A stretch of 64,000 bases of DNA from Pseudoroseicyclus_A sp041714655 (GCF_041714655.1 NZ_CP168219.1:2418001-2482000); one strand, 5' to 3'. Positions 46,613-55,668 are shown, counted from the first letter of the stretch. The notes: generated from the sequence alone by a model not told the origin. Translations and numbers: made by a program.

Positions 46613-47122
46613 TCAGGCGGCAGCGCGCCCGACGAGCACCTGGTCGATCTCGCGGGCGGCCTGCGTCTCGTCATTGCCGAGGGCGGCCGCGATCTCGCGG
46701 GTCAGCCGCTCGAGTGCCGCCTCGTAAAGCTGCCGCTCGGAATAGCTCTGCTCGCGCTGGTCATCGGCGCGGTGCAGGTCGCGGACGACCTCGGCGATGG
46801 CGATGAGGTCGCCGGAATTGATCTTCTGTTCATATTCCTGCGCCCGGCGCGACCACATGGCCTTCTTGACCTTGGCCTTGCCCTTCAGCGTCTTCATCGC
46901 ATGGGCGACGACGTCCGGCGAGGACAGGGCGCGCAGCCCGGCCTCGGTGGCCTTCTGCGTCGGCACGCGGAGCGTCATCTTGTCCTTCTCGAAGGAGATC
47001 ACGAAGAGCTCCAGCTTGAAGCCGGCGACCTCCTGCTCCTCGATGGAGACGATCTTGCCGACGCCATGCGCCGGATAGACGACGAAGTCGTTGGGGCGGA
47101 ATTCATTCTTCTTCTTGGTCAT
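46613..47122 (-). CDS. carD: CarD/CdnL-family transcription regulator
   Basis: 169 residues. An RNA-polymerase-interacting N-terminal domain (FRPNDFVVYPAHGVGKIVSI, residues 9-28, then FKLELFVISF) is followed by a basic helical DNA-binding part (MWSRRAQEYEQKINSGDLIA and later SYSERQLYEAALERL). CarD stabilises RNA polymerase open complexes, mostly at stable-RNA and housekeeping promoters. ATG 47122 was chosen because upstream residues are non-conserved. Its 225-bp upstream gap is partly AT-richer (47240-47300) and probably holds its promoter. Confidence 0.94.
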   Translation of the reverse strand: MTKKKNEFRPNDFVVYPAHGVGKIVSIEEQEVAGFKLELFVISFEKDKMTLRVPTQKATEAGLRALSSPDVVAHAMKTLKGKAKVKKAMWSRRAQEYEQKINSGDLIAIAEVVRDLHRADDQREQSYSERQLYEAALERLTREIAAALGNDETQAAREIDQVLVGRAAA

Positions 47123-47347
47123 GATGTCCTTTCCGGCCGGAGCGGCAGCCGACACACCCCCTTGACGACGAAACCCGGCGGGACCCTCGAAGGTACCGTC
47201 GGGTTGATGGGCCATCAGCGGGATCAGCTTTCCAGCAGCAGCATTTGCAGCATCATAGCACAAAACTGCCATATATGGAAGCAGATCGCGCTAAGCGATT
47301 GTCAGGGCGTCAGAATCCGGCCCGGGCGACGGGGCCGGAGGCGCGAA

Positions 47348-47683
47348 TCAGCCGCCCTCGCCGGCGGATTCGGAGAAGAGCTCCATCTTGCCGGGCTTGC
47401 CGTCCATCTCTTCGGCGCCGGGCAGCGGGTCCTTCTTGGTGACGATGACCGGCCACATCTCCGCATACTTGCGGTTGAACTCGACCCATTTCTCCATGTC
47501 CGGCTCGGTATCGGGGCGGATCGCGTCGGCCGGGCATTCCGGCTCGCAGACGCCGCAGTCGATGCATTCGTCGGGATGGATGACGAGCATGTTCTCGCCT
47601 TCGTAGAAGCAGTCGACCGGGCATACCTCGACGCAGTCGGTGTATTTGCAGGCGATGCAGCTGTCGTTGACGATATAGGTCAT
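47348..47683 (-). CDS. fdxA: 7Fe ferredoxin FdxA
   Basis: 111 residues. The nine cysteines at 9, 12, 17, 21, 25, 40, 43, 46 and 50 give one [3Fe-4S] and one [4Fe-4S] site (SCIACKYTDCVEVCP and CIDCGVCEPECP). The C-terminal half (WVEFNRKYAEMWPVIVTKKD) is characteristic of FdxA. It lies between the S4 protein and carD in a minus-strand run, an order common in related bacteria. Confidence 0.96.
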   Translation of the reverse strand: MTYIVNDSCIACKYTDCVEVCPVDCFYEGENMLVIHPDECIDCGVCEPECPADAIRPDTEPDMEKWVEFNRKYAEMWPVIVTKKDPLPGAEEMDGKPGKMELFSESAGEGG

Positions 47684-47759
47684 GCGGGCTTTCGGGTCAG
47701 CTTGGAAGCGGGTCGGGCTGGTGAGCGCCCGCCTCAGTTAGAACGCCCGTTGCGGAGAT

Positions 47760-48065
47760 TCAAGCACCGGCGGGCGGAGGGGTTTCGAGGTCCTCATAGA
47801 GCGCCGCCGCCTCGCTCGCCGGGCCGCGCCGCTCGCCGCAGGCGAGGACGCGGATCACGCGGATATTGCCCGCCTGGGGAAAGGTGAGCACGTCCCCGGC
47901 CCCCACGGCGCGCGCCGGTTTGTCGGTCCGCTGGCCGTTGACGCGGATGCGGCCGGCGGAGGCGAGGCTGGCGGCGAGGGCGCGGGTCTTGAAGAACCGC
48001 GCCTGCCAGAGCCACTTGTCGAGCCGGATGGTCTCGCGCGGGCTCGTCGAGCCCGGAGCGGTCAA
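47760..48065 (-). CDS. S4-domain RNA-binding protein (Hsp15-like)
   Basis: 101 residues starting at TTG 48065, with GGAG six bases before it, 22 nt after the helicase stop; the frame is open further upstream but only as a shadow of the helicase tail. The S4 domain is RLDKWLWQARFFKTRALAA and GRIRVNGQRTDKPARAV. Length and arrangement resemble Hsp15, which binds free 50S subunits carrying nascent chains. It is cotranscribed with the helicase. Confidence 0.85.
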   Translation of the reverse strand: MTAPGSTSPRETIRLDKWLWQARFFKTRALAASLASAGRIRVNGQRTDKPARAVGAGDVLTFPQAGNIRVIRVLACGERRGPASEAAALYEDLETPPPAGA

Positions 48066-48087
48066 ACGCGGCTCCGCAGAGCGGCGC

Positions 48088-51048
48088 TCACTTCGGCTTG
48101 AAGCCCGCGAGGGCCGCGGCGAAGGGATTGTCGGGGTCGATCTTCTGCTCGCGCTTGGGCGGGCGGGCGGAGGCGGTCTTGGGGCCGCGCTCGTCGTTGC
48201 CGCCCTTCTTCGGGCGCTTGCCGCCCTGGCCCTTCGGGCCGGCGCCGCGGGGCTTGCCCTGCGGGCGACCGCCCTCGCGCGCGCCCTCACGGGCCGCGTC
48301 ACGCCCGCCTTCGCGGCGGGACTTGCCGCCGGCCTGCTGGCGGCGGCCAACCCAGGTGAAGGTGTAGAAGGTCTCGAGCTCGGGCTCGGCAGCGGGCTCC
48401 GCGACGGCCTCTTCGGCCAGCGCCTCGTCCGGCTCCGCCTTTGCGGCCTCCGGGGCGGGCTGCTCCTCGGAAGGCTCTTCCGCCGCCTCCGGCGTCGCCT
48501 CGACCTCGCTGGCGCCTGCGACGCCCGCATCTGGCTCGGCCGCCGGCGGCTCCGCCGCCTCGGGGGTCGCCTCGGCCTCGCTCGCGCCGTCGGCGCTCTC
48601 GGTCGGGGCGGCGCTCTCGGCCGGGGCCGCCTCTTCGGCCGCTGGCGCGGCCGCCTCGGGTTTCACCTTGGCGCGCTCGCCCTTCTCGGCCTTGTAGCCG
48701 AGGCCCTCCATCAGGCCGGCGAACTGCTCCAGCGTCAGGCCGGTGATCGACAGCATGTCGGGATTGGCCTCGAAGCCGCCGCGGCTGTCCTTGTCCCTCA
48801 ACAGGTCGGCCAGCCGCTCGGCCATGTCGATGCGGATCGCCCGCTCGCCGGCGCGGCGGTAGCCCTGCATGGCATCCTGCCCCTCGGGCCCCTCCTCGGC
48901 GGGGATGGTCACCAGCCCCGGCGGCGGGGCGGAGGGGAAATGATCGAGCCCGTTCCAGAGCGACCAGAGCACGAGGCGAAGGCGCGTCGGCGCCGGCTTC
49001 AACAACGCAGGCAGGAAGATCGTGTATTGCCCGAAGCGCACGCCATGCTTGCGGAGCGCGCCGCGCGAGTCCTGGTCGAGCGATTTCACATCGTCGGCCA
49101 CCTTGGCGCGGGGGATGACCCCGAAGGCCTCCACCAGCTGATAGGCGAAGCCCTTGGCGAGGCCGGTCAGCGCCTCGTCCTTCTGGAGCGCGACGAGCGG
49201 CTCGAAGGCGGCGGCGATCTTGCGGTCGATAAAATGCTGCAGGCGCCGCTGCACCTTGGCGGCGACATCCGGGCCGGCCTCGTCATCGACGAAGGGCACG
49301 ATCTCGGGGCGGAGCGCCTCCGGCCCCTTGGCGAGGCGGCCGACGGCGTCGGAGCCCCACATGAGGCCCCCCTGCTCGGTCACGTCGATCTCGCCGTCGG
49401 GGGCGTTGTAGAAGCGGTCGGCGCGCAAGTTGAAGAGCGGCGCCAGTGCCTCGCGCGCGGCGCGGGCCAGTGTCTTCTGCTCATCGGCATTCGCCGCCTT
49501 GTCGGCGCGGAAGCGGAACCCTTCCAGACGCCCGACAAATTCTCCCTCGACGGTCACTTCGCCGCTCTCGGTCACCTCCGCCACGAGACTATCCTTCTCC
49601 TTCAGCCGCCGGGCGAGGACGCTCGTCCGCCGGTCGACAAATGCTTGAGTCAGGGCGCTGTGAAGCGCATCCGACAGTCGGTCTTCTACCGCGCGGGTCT
49701 CCCCCCGCCAATGGCTTTCGTCGTCCAGCCAGCCGTTGCGCTGGGCGACATAGGTCCATGTGCGGACATAGGCGAGCCGCTTCGAGAGCGTGTCGATGTC
49801 GCCGTCCGTCCGGTCGATGCGGTGCACCTGCTCGGCAAACCAAGGCACATTGATGCGCCCGTGGTCGTGCAGGTCCCTGTAGATACGCCCGAGGAGGGTC
49901 GCATGTTCCCCGCGCGATATGCCGCGGAAATCGGGGATGCGGCAGACGTCCCAGAGCAGCCGCACGTCGGGCCCCGTCGTGGCGCGCCCGGCGATGTCAG
50001 GCTCGGCGGCCATGGCCTTCAGGGCCGCCAGATCATCGGATTCGCGGACGCGGGAGAGCCAGGGGTTCTCCGTCCGCTCCTCCAGCCGCTGGATCAGCCG
50101 GCCGGGGGAGCCGAAGTCGAGCGCGGTGTTCCGCCACATGAGGCGGCGGACGGGGGCGAAGCGATGCTCCTCGACGGCCTCCACCACCTCGGGGTCGAGC
50201 GGCGGCGCCTCGCCGGTGGTGCCGAAGGTGCCGGGCCGCTCGTGCCGGCCGGCGCGGCCGGCGATCTGGGCGAGCTCGTCGGCGGCGAGGGGGCGCATCC
50301 GCTGCCCGTCGAACTTGGTGAGGCCGGAGAAGGCAACGTGCGAGATGTCGAGATTGAGCCCCATGCCGATGGCATCGGTGGCGACGAGGTAATCCACGTC
50401 GCCGTTCTGGTACATCTCCACCTGCGCGTTGCGCGTCCGGGGGGAGAGCGCGCCCATGACCACCGCCGCCCCGCCCCGCACCCGGCGGAGGAGCTCGGCG
50501 ATGGCATAGACGTTGTCGACCGAGAAGCCGACGATGGCGGCGCGGGCCGGCATGCGGCTCAGCTTCTTCACGCCGGTGTAGCTCAGCGTCGAGAAGCGGT
50601 CGCGCGAGAGGATCTCCACCCCCGGCACCAGCGCCTGCACGGCGGGGCGCATGGTGGCGGAGCCGAGGAAGAGCGTCTCGTGCCGGCCCCGCGCATGCAG
50701 CAGCCGGTCGGTGAAGACATGGCCGCGCTCGGGATCGGCGCAGAGCTGGATCTCGTCGATGGCGAGGAAATCGGCGCCCATCCCCTCGGGCATCGCCTCG
50801 ACCGTGCAGACCCAATAGGCGGTGCGCGGCGGCACGATCCGTTCCTCCCCCGTCACCAGCGCCACGACGCCGGGGCCGCGGACGGCGACGATGCGGTCAT
50901 AGACCTCGCGGGCAAGAAGCCGCAGCGGCAGGCCGATGATGCCGGACTTGTGGGCGAGCATCCGCTCGATGGCGTAATGCGTCTTGCCGGTGTTGGTCGG
51001 CCCCAGCACGGCGGCGAGGCGGCCCTGCCTGTTGAGCGGCGCGGTCAT
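48088..51048 (-). CDS. SUV3-type DExH RNA helicase
   Basis: 986 residues. Walker A GPTNTGKT at 16-23, the unusual box DEIQ at 98-101, GSATMRP, LVATDAIGMGLNLDI and QIAGRAGRHE. The GPTN(T/S)GKT plus DEIQ combination is the signature of mitochondrial SUV3 helicases, whose relatives occur in Alphaproteobacteria. After a helical C-terminal region, residues about 796-900 are Ala/Glu/Pro-rich, and about 905-970 form a Lys/Arg/Gly-rich tail likely to bind RNA. Inference: RNA unwinding in turnover or ribosome work, with the S4 protein made from the same transcript. Confidence 0.92.
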   Translation of the reverse strand: MTAPLNRQGRLAAVLGPTNTGKTHYAIERMLAHKSGIIGLPLRLLAREVYDRIVAVRGPGVVALVTGEERIVPPRTAYWVCTVEAMPEGMGADFLAIDEIQLCADPERGHVFTDRLLHARGRHETLFLGSATMRPAVQALVPGVEILSRDRFSTLSYTGVKKLSRMPARAAIVGFSVDNVYAIAELLRRVRGGAAVVMGALSPRTRNAQVEMYQNGDVDYLVATDAIGMGLNLDISHVAFSGLTKFDGQRMRPLAADELAQIAGRAGRHERPGTFGTTGEAPPLDPEVVEAVEEHRFAPVRRLMWRNTALDFGSPGRLIQRLEERTENPWLSRVRESDDLAALKAMAAEPDIAGRATTGPDVRLLWDVCRIPDFRGISRGEHATLLGRIYRDLHDHGRINVPWFAEQVHRIDRTDGDIDTLSKRLAYVRTWTYVAQRNGWLDDESHWRGETRAVEDRLSDALHSALTQAFVDRRTSVLARRLKEKDSLVAEVTESGEVTVEGEFVGRLEGFRFRADKAANADEQKTLARAAREALAPLFNLRADRFYNAPDGEIDVTEQGGLMWGSDAVGRLAKGPEALRPEIVPFVDDEAGPDVAAKVQRRLQHFIDRKIAAAFEPLVALQKDEALTGLAKGFAYQLVEAFGVIPRAKVADDVKSLDQDSRGALRKHGVRFGQYTIFLPALLKPAPTRLRLVLWSLWNGLDHFPSAPPPGLVTIPAEEGPEGQDAMQGYRRAGERAIRIDMAERLADLLRDKDSRGGFEANPDMLSITGLTLEQFAGLMEGLGYKAEKGERAKVKPEAAAPAAEEAAPAESAAPTESADGASEAEATPEAAEPPAAEPDAGVAGASEVEATPEAAEEPSEEQPAPEAAKAEPDEALAEEAVAEPAAEPELETFYTFTWVGRRQQAGGKSRREGGRDAAREGAREGGRPQGKPRGAGPKGQGGKRPKKGGNDERGPKTASARPPKREQKIDPDNPFAAALAGFKPK

Positions 51049-51094
51049 GGCGAGGTGATGTCTTCCCTGCTTGCCGGCCGGCGGTGCCGGCCTG

Positions 51095-51658
51095 TCAGAG
51101 GCTTTGGCCGAGCAGCTCGGTCTCGAGCCGCTCTACCGAGTCCTGGCTGACAGCATCACCCGGATAATACTCCAGCACAACGCGATAGACCTCGAGCGCC
51201 TCTTCGGGGCGTTCGAGCTCTTCGAGGATGATGGCAAACCCGCGCATGGCGATGAACTGGTCTGGGTTGAGCGCCAGCGTCCGCTCCAGATCGGCGAGGC
51301 CGGGGCCGATCATGCCCAGATAGTAGTAGGCCTCCGCCCGGGCGTGATAGGCCTCGGCGAAGTCCGGCGCCCAGTCGATGGCGGCGGTCAGATGGTCGAC
51401 GGCGCCCTCGGCATCGCCCTCCTCCATCGCGTCGCGGCCCCGCTGGAGAAGGAGGTCGACGGTGGCGGAGCCGGATTTCGACCATTCGTTCACGATCTCG
51501 CCGACGATCCTGACCGACTGCCCCTCCGGCGCCTCGCGGAGCGCGCCGAAGAGATCCTCCAGCCGGTCGGCATGGGCGGCGGCAGCGGGTAAGGAAAACC
51601 CGACTGCAAGGGCAAACGACGCAAGGATACGTTTGATCGACGTGAACGAGGCTTCCAT
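51095..51658 (-). CDS. Exported TPR-repeat protein
   Basis: 187 residues from ATG 51658, which begins a signal peptide (cleavage near AAAAHA-DR, about residue 31). At least three TPR units follow, for example AVDHLTAAIDWAPDFAEAYH, LADLERTLALNPDQFIAM and EEALEVYRVVLEYYPGDA. It probably assists a periplasmic complex. It lies 46 nt upstream of the helicase on the same strand and may be cotranscribed. It is divergent from the SCP2 gene. Confidence 0.85.
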   Translation of the reverse strand: MEASFTSIKRILASFALAVGFSLPAAAAHADRLEDLFGALREAPEGQSVRIVGEIVNEWSKSGSATVDLLLQRGRDAMEEGDAEGAVDHLTAAIDWAPDFAEAYHARAEAYYYLGMIGPGLADLERTLALNPDQFIAMRGFAIILEELERPEEALEVYRVVLEYYPGDAVSQDSVERLETELLGQSL

Positions 51659-51730
51659 ATCTTCGAGTGTACCCAAGGCCGGGGCGCGGGCAAGCGCCCG
51701 GGCCATCACGAATGATGGAAGGGAAGAGAC

Positions 51731-52021
51731 ATGAGCGACGTGGTGGACAAGGCAGTGATCGCCCTGAACGAGAAACTCGGCGGCAGCAGCCTCGGCGGCA
51801 CGGCGAAATTCGTCATCGAGGACGAGGGCACGATCCTCGTCGATGATGCCGGCGCCCGCGCCGAGGATGGCGAGGCCGATGTCACTCTTTCGGCCTCGGC
51901 CGAGACCTTCGAGGCGATTCTCGATGGCAGCGAAAACCCCACCGCCGCCTTCATGTCCGGCAAGCTGGCCGTGGACGGCGACATGGGCATGGCGATGAAA
52001 CTGGCAGGTGCCCTTGCTTGA
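51731..52021 (+). CDS. SCP2 sterol-binding-domain protein
   Basis: 96 residues consisting of one SCP2 domain: KFVIEDEGTILVDDAG, ADVTLSASAETFEAILDG and FMSGKLAVDGDMGMAMKL, which together form a hydrophobic pocket for lipids or acyl chains. GGAAGGGAAGAG lies upstream. Its end meets the start of a lysophospholipase-like hydrolase, so the pair may handle a lipid substrate. Confidence 0.9.
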   Translation: MSDVVDKAVIALNEKLGGSSLGGTAKFVIEDEGTILVDDAGARAEDGEADVTLSASAETFEAILDGSENPTAAFMSGKLAVDGDMGMAMKLAGALA

Positions 52022-52022
52022 C

Positions 52023-52961
52023 ATGACCCCGATCCGGGCCCCGTTCTACGCGGATGTGGCCGACGCCCCCGAAGGCTGGACCTGTCACTGGATGACGGCG
52101 GCCGACGGGCTGAAGATCCGCGTGGCAAGCTGGCGGGCGGAGGGGGAGCGGGGCACGCTCCTCCTGATGCCGGGCCGGACGGAATATATCGAGAAGTACG
52201 GCAACGTGGTTGGGGATTTCCTCGCCATGGGCCTGTCGGTCGTGGTCATCGACTGGCGCGGCCAGGGCATCGCCGAGCGGATGCATCCCAACCGCGACCT
52301 CGGCCATGTGGGCCGGATCAGCGACTACCAGCACGATGTCCGGGCGATGATCGCCCATGTGGAGGCCGAGCGGCTGGCGAAGCCGCTCTATATCCTCGGC
52401 CATTCCATGGGCGGCGGCATCGGCTTCCGCGCGCTCGAGGAGCGGCACGACATCGCCGCGGCGGCCTTCACGGCGCCGATGTGGGGCATCCAGATGGCGG
52501 CGGCGCTGCGGCCCGTGGCCTGGGGCCTGTCGAGCATCGCGGGACCTCTGGGCTTCTCCGCCCTCTTCGCACCGACGCAGAAGGCGCAGGCCTATGCGCT
52601 GCGGGTGGCGGTGGAGGACAACGTCCTGACCACCGACCGCGCGCAATACGAGCGGCTGACCCGCCAGCTCGTCGCCCATCCCGACCTCGCGCTCGGCGGG
52701 CCGTCGCTCCACTGGCTCGGCCAGGCTCTGCGCGAGATGAAGCGCATCCAGTCGGCGCCGGCGCCGAAGGTGCCGTCGATCACCTTCCTCGGCGGTGACG
52801 AGGCGATCGTGCATCCCGGCGACATCGCGGCGCGGGTGAAGAGCTGGCCGGGGGCCGAGCTCGTGACCTATCCGGGCGCGATGCACGAGCTGCTGATCGA
52901 GCGGCAGGAGGTGCGCAGCGACATCCTCGCCCGGCTCGACGGGCTCTTCCGCCCGAGCTGA
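52023..52961 (+). CDS. Alpha/beta-hydrolase, lysophospholipase/monoacylglycerol-lipase-like
   Basis: 312 residues from ATG 52023, one base after the SCP2 stop; a GTG at 52008 in the same frame would overlap SCP2 and is the alternative. Seen: LLLMPGRTEYIEKYG (oxyanion area), VIDWRGQGIAER, the nucleophile elbow GHSMGGGIG, and a late MHELLIE with the likely catalytic histidine. The 'PGRTEYIEKY' form is typical of PldB-like lipases in this group. It is coupled to the lipid-binding SCP2 protein. Confidence 0.88.
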   Translation: MTPIRAPFYADVADAPEGWTCHWMTAADGLKIRVASWRAEGERGTLLLMPGRTEYIEKYGNVVGDFLAMGLSVVVIDWRGQGIAERMHPNRDLGHVGRISDYQHDVRAMIAHVEAERLAKPLYILGHSMGGGIGFRALEERHDIAAAAFTAPMWGIQMAAALRPVAWGLSSIAGPLGFSALFAPTQKAQAYALRVAVEDNVLTTDRAQYERLTRQLVAHPDLALGGPSLHWLGQALREMKRIQSAPAPKVPSITFLGGDEAIVHPGDIAARVKSWPGAELVTYPGAMHELLIERQEVRSDILARLDGLFRPS

Positions 52962-53092
52962 GCCGCGCGGCGGCGCAGTCTGCAGGGACTGCGCCCGCGG
53001 GAGCCCTTTGGCTTCCATCGCCCGGGTGGCCGGGCTTTCCCCTCCCCGCGCGAGCGCCTATCTAGGGCGCGAACGCCGACAGGAGGCCCGAG

Positions 53093-54910
53093 ATGACCCG
53101 CACACCTCTCTTCGATGCGACCGCCGAGAAGGGCTCCAACGCCTTTGGTCCGCTGCCCGAATGGGACCTCACCGACCTTTATCCCTCCATCGATTCCTCC
53201 GAGCTGCAGGACGACCTCGCCTTCGTGAAATCCGCCTGCGCCGAGTTCGCCGCCGCCTATCAGGGCAAGCTCGCCGACCTCGATGCGGCCGGGATGCTGC
53301 ACGCCGTCCAGCGCTATGAGGAGATCGACATCCGCGCCGGGCGCGTCATGTCCTATGCCGGGCTCGCCTATTACCAGAAGACCACCGACGCGCAGCGCGC
53401 CAAGTTCCTCTCAGACTGCCAGGACCGCATCACCGAGGACACGACGCCGCTGGTCTTCTGGTCGCTCGAGGTCAACCGGCTCGACGATGCGCATGTCGAT
53501 GCGCTCTTCGACGCGAATGACGAGCTCGCCCGCTACCGCCCGATCTTCGAGCGGATGCGCGCGATGAAGCCCTACCAGCTCTCCGACGAGCTGGAGCGCT
53601 TCCTGCATGACCAGTCCGCCGTCGGCGCCACCGCCTGGAACAAGCTCTTCGACGAGACCATCGCCGGCATGACCTTCGAGGTGCAGGGCGAGCGGCTCGG
53701 CATCGAGGCAACGCTCGACCTTCTGTCCGAGCAGGACCGCCCCCGCCGCGAGGCCGCCGTGCGCGCCCTTGCCGAGGGTTTCCAGAAAGACATCAAGCTC
53801 TTCGCCCGCGTCCACAACACGCTGGCGAAGGAGAAGGAGATCGAGGATCGCTGGCGCGGTCTGCCTTCGCCGCAGATGGGCCGCCACCTCGCCAACCATG
53901 TCGAGCCCGAGGTTGTGGAGGCGCTGCGCAACGCCGTGGTGAAGGCCTATCCGCGCCTCTCCCACCGCTATTACGCGCTGAAGGCCAAGTGGATGGGCCT
54001 CGAGCAGATGGAGGTCTGGGACCGGAACGCCCCCCTCCCCATCGAAGAGATGCGCATCATCCCCTGGGACGAGGCCTGCGACATCGTGCGCACCGCCTAT
54101 GCCGGCTTCTCGCCCGAGATGGCCGAGCTGGCGGAGCCCTTCTTCACCAAGGGCTGGATCGACGCAGGCGTGAAGGAGGGCAAGGCCCCCGGCGCCTTCG
54201 CCCATCCCACCGTCACCACGGCGCATCCCTATGTGATGCTCAACTACCTCGGCAAACCGCGCGACGTGATGACGCTCGCCCATGAGCTCGGCCATGGCGT
54301 CCACCAGCGGCTGGCCGCCGGGCAAGGCGAGCTCCTCAGCGCCACGCCCCTGACCCTCGCCGAGACGGCCAGCGTCTTCGGCGAGATGCTGACCTTCCGC
54401 AAGCTCCTCGCCGAGGCGCCGGATGCGAACGCCAAGAAGGTGCTCATCGCCGGCAAGGTCGAGGACATGATCAACACGGTCGTCCGCCAGATCGCCTTCT
54501 ACGATTTCGAGTGCAAGCTGCACGAGGCGCGGCGGCAGGGCGAGATGACGCCGGAGGACATCAACGCGCTCTGGATGTCGGTGCAGGCCGAGAGCCTCGG
54601 TCCGGTCTTCAATTTCGCCGAGGGCTACGAGACCTTCTGGGCCTATATCCCGCACTTCGTGCACTCGCCCTTCTACGTCTATGCCTATGCCTTCGGCGAC
54701 GGGCTCGTGAACGCGCTCTATGCCGTCTACGAGGAGAGCGGCCCGGGCTTCGTGGAGAAATACTTCGACATGCTGAAGGCCGGCGGCTCGAAGCACCACA
54801 GCGAGCTCCTCGCGCCCTTCGGCCTCGACGCCTCCGACCCGGCCTTCTGGGACAAGGGGCTGAGCATGATCGAGGGCTTCATCGACGAGCTGGAGGCGCT
54901 GGAGGATTGA
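53093..54910 (+). CDS. pepF: Oligoendopeptidase F (M3 metallopeptidase)
   Basis: 605 residues, cytoplasmic. The zinc site is HELGH at 397-401 in LAHELGHGVHQ, with the third ligand Glu424 in LAETASVFGEML. NYLGKPRDVMTLAH and YVYAYAFGDGLVNALY are further family motifs. It trims short peptides. The N-terminus starts with EWDLTDLYPS, as in PepF. It forms a single-gene unit between the hydrolase and a small membrane-peptide gene. Confidence 0.95.
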   Translation: MTRTPLFDATAEKGSNAFGPLPEWDLTDLYPSIDSSELQDDLAFVKSACAEFAAAYQGKLADLDAAGMLHAVQRYEEIDIRAGRVMSYAGLAYYQKTTDAQRAKFLSDCQDRITEDTTPLVFWSLEVNRLDDAHVDALFDANDELARYRPIFERMRAMKPYQLSDELERFLHDQSAVGATAWNKLFDETIAGMTFEVQGERLGIEATLDLLSEQDRPRREAAVRALAEGFQKDIKLFARVHNTLAKEKEIEDRWRGLPSPQMGRHLANHVEPEVVEALRNAVVKAYPRLSHRYYALKAKWMGLEQMEVWDRNAPLPIEEMRIIPWDEACDIVRTAYAGFSPEMAELAEPFFTKGWIDAGVKEGKAPGAFAHPTVTTAHPYVMLNYLGKPRDVMTLAHELGHGVHQRLAAGQGELLSATPLTLAETASVFGEMLTFRKLLAEAPDANAKKVLIAGKVEDMINTVVRQIAFYDFECKLHEARRQGEMTPEDINALWMSVQAESLGPVFNFAEGYETFWAYIPHFVHSPFYVYAYAFGDGLVNALYAVYEESGPGFVEKYFDMLKAGGSKHHSELLAPFGLDASDPAFWDKGLSMIEGFIDELEALED

Positions 54911-54967
54911 AGCATAGGCAAGAGGCTTTTGGGGTAGTCCCTGCATTTCGGAACGTGGGAGGAGGAC

Positions 54968-55141
54968 ATGCGAAGGCTGATTGGGTGGGTCGCGGGGCTC
55001 TTCTGCCTTGCTGCACTACCCCATAGCTCTGGTGGTGTAATTCTTGCTGAAGGTGGCGCCTACGTCGCTGGGGGCTTCCTAGGCCCCGCAAGCATCATGG
55101 CTTTATTCGCCCTGGTGGTCTTTCTGGTCTGTCGAAAGTGA
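54968..55141 (+). CDS. Small two-helix membrane peptide (57 aa)
   Basis: ATG 54968 follows GGGAGGAGG very closely. The peptide has two hydrophobic segments (about 4-18 and 41-54), a glycine-rich hinge GGAYVAGGFLGP and a basic end CRK. Codons use many A/T third positions (CTA, TCT, GGT, ATT, TTA), unlike the neighbours, and GC content is lower. The GNAT frame starts inside or just after its end. This looks like a real small gene, perhaps acquired, of unknown function. Confidence 0.6.
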   Translation: MRRLIGWVAGLFCLAALPHSSGGVILAEGGAYVAGGFLGPASIMALFALVVFLVCRK

Positions 55142-55164
55142 AGAACCCTTCTGCAGGTGGCCTC

Positions 55165-55638
55165 ATGTCAGCCGTCACCCTCGCCCCCCTGCCCCGCGCC
55201 CAGGGCGCGGCCGTGCAGCATCTTGAGGTGCCGGAGCCGCAGCTCTCCTTCGTCGCCCCCATCCGGCAGATGCTGGGGGAGGAGCGGGAGAGCGTGGAGT
55301 TCCACAAGGTGCTCGCGGGCGCCGAGGCCGTCGGCTTCTTCAAGATCGACAGGGCCTACGGGCAGGACAGCGGCTTCGCGGGGCCGAAAGATACCGGGCT
55401 CCGCGGCTTCCTGATCGGCGGGCAATATCAGGGCCGGGGCTATGGCCGCGCGGCGCTGGAGGCGCTGCCGGCCTATCTGCGCGAGACCTATCCGGGCCTC
55501 GCGCTCGTGCGCCTGACGGTGAACCACCAGAACCCGGTCGCGCGGCGGCTCTACCTCGCCACCGGCTGGCGGGAGACGGGGCTCGTCTGGCGCGGCGGGC
55601 GGCACGGGCCGCAGGACGTGCTGGCGCTCGACCTCTGA
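55165..55638 (+). CDS. GNAT-family N-acetyltransferase
   Basis: 157 residues from ATG 55165 (AGGTGG before it); a GTG at 55138, overlapping the small gene's stop, is the alternative. The acetyl-CoA loop is GGQYQGRGYGRAALEAL (Q/RxxGxG type), followed by LTVNHQNPVARRLYLATGWR, motif B of the GNAT fold. The substrate is unknown; spermidine-type acetylation cannot be judged. It converges with an HtrA protease gene. Confidence 0.88.
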   Translation: MSAVTLAPLPRAQGAAVQHLEVPEPQLSFVAPIRQMLGEERESVEFHKVLAGAEAVGFFKIDRAYGQDSGFAGPKDTGLRGFLIGGQYQGRGYGRAALEALPAYLRETYPGLALVRLTVNHQNPVARRLYLATGWRETGLVWRGGRHGPQDVLALDL

Positions 55639-55648
55639 AGGGGTGGGG

Positions 55649-55668
55649 GGCCGGGCTGAAGCCCGGCC
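55649..55668. terminator. Hairpin between convergent GNAT and HtrA genes
   Basis: Perfect 9-bp inverted repeat GGCCGGGCT/AGCCCGGCC with a two-base loop followed by TACGG. No T-run; it may stop both genes or be a dispersed palindromic repeat. Confidence 0.5.

Noticed and set aside
47317..47338. CCGGCCC/GGGCCGG hairpin after fdxA as a terminator
   Set aside because: Stem is present but no T-run follows on the minus strand; left unannotated as uncertain.
47866..51150. 1094-codon plus-strand open frame opposite the SUV3 helicase
   Set aside because: Exactly antisense to the helicase, whose motifs are unmistakable; the product has no domain pattern.
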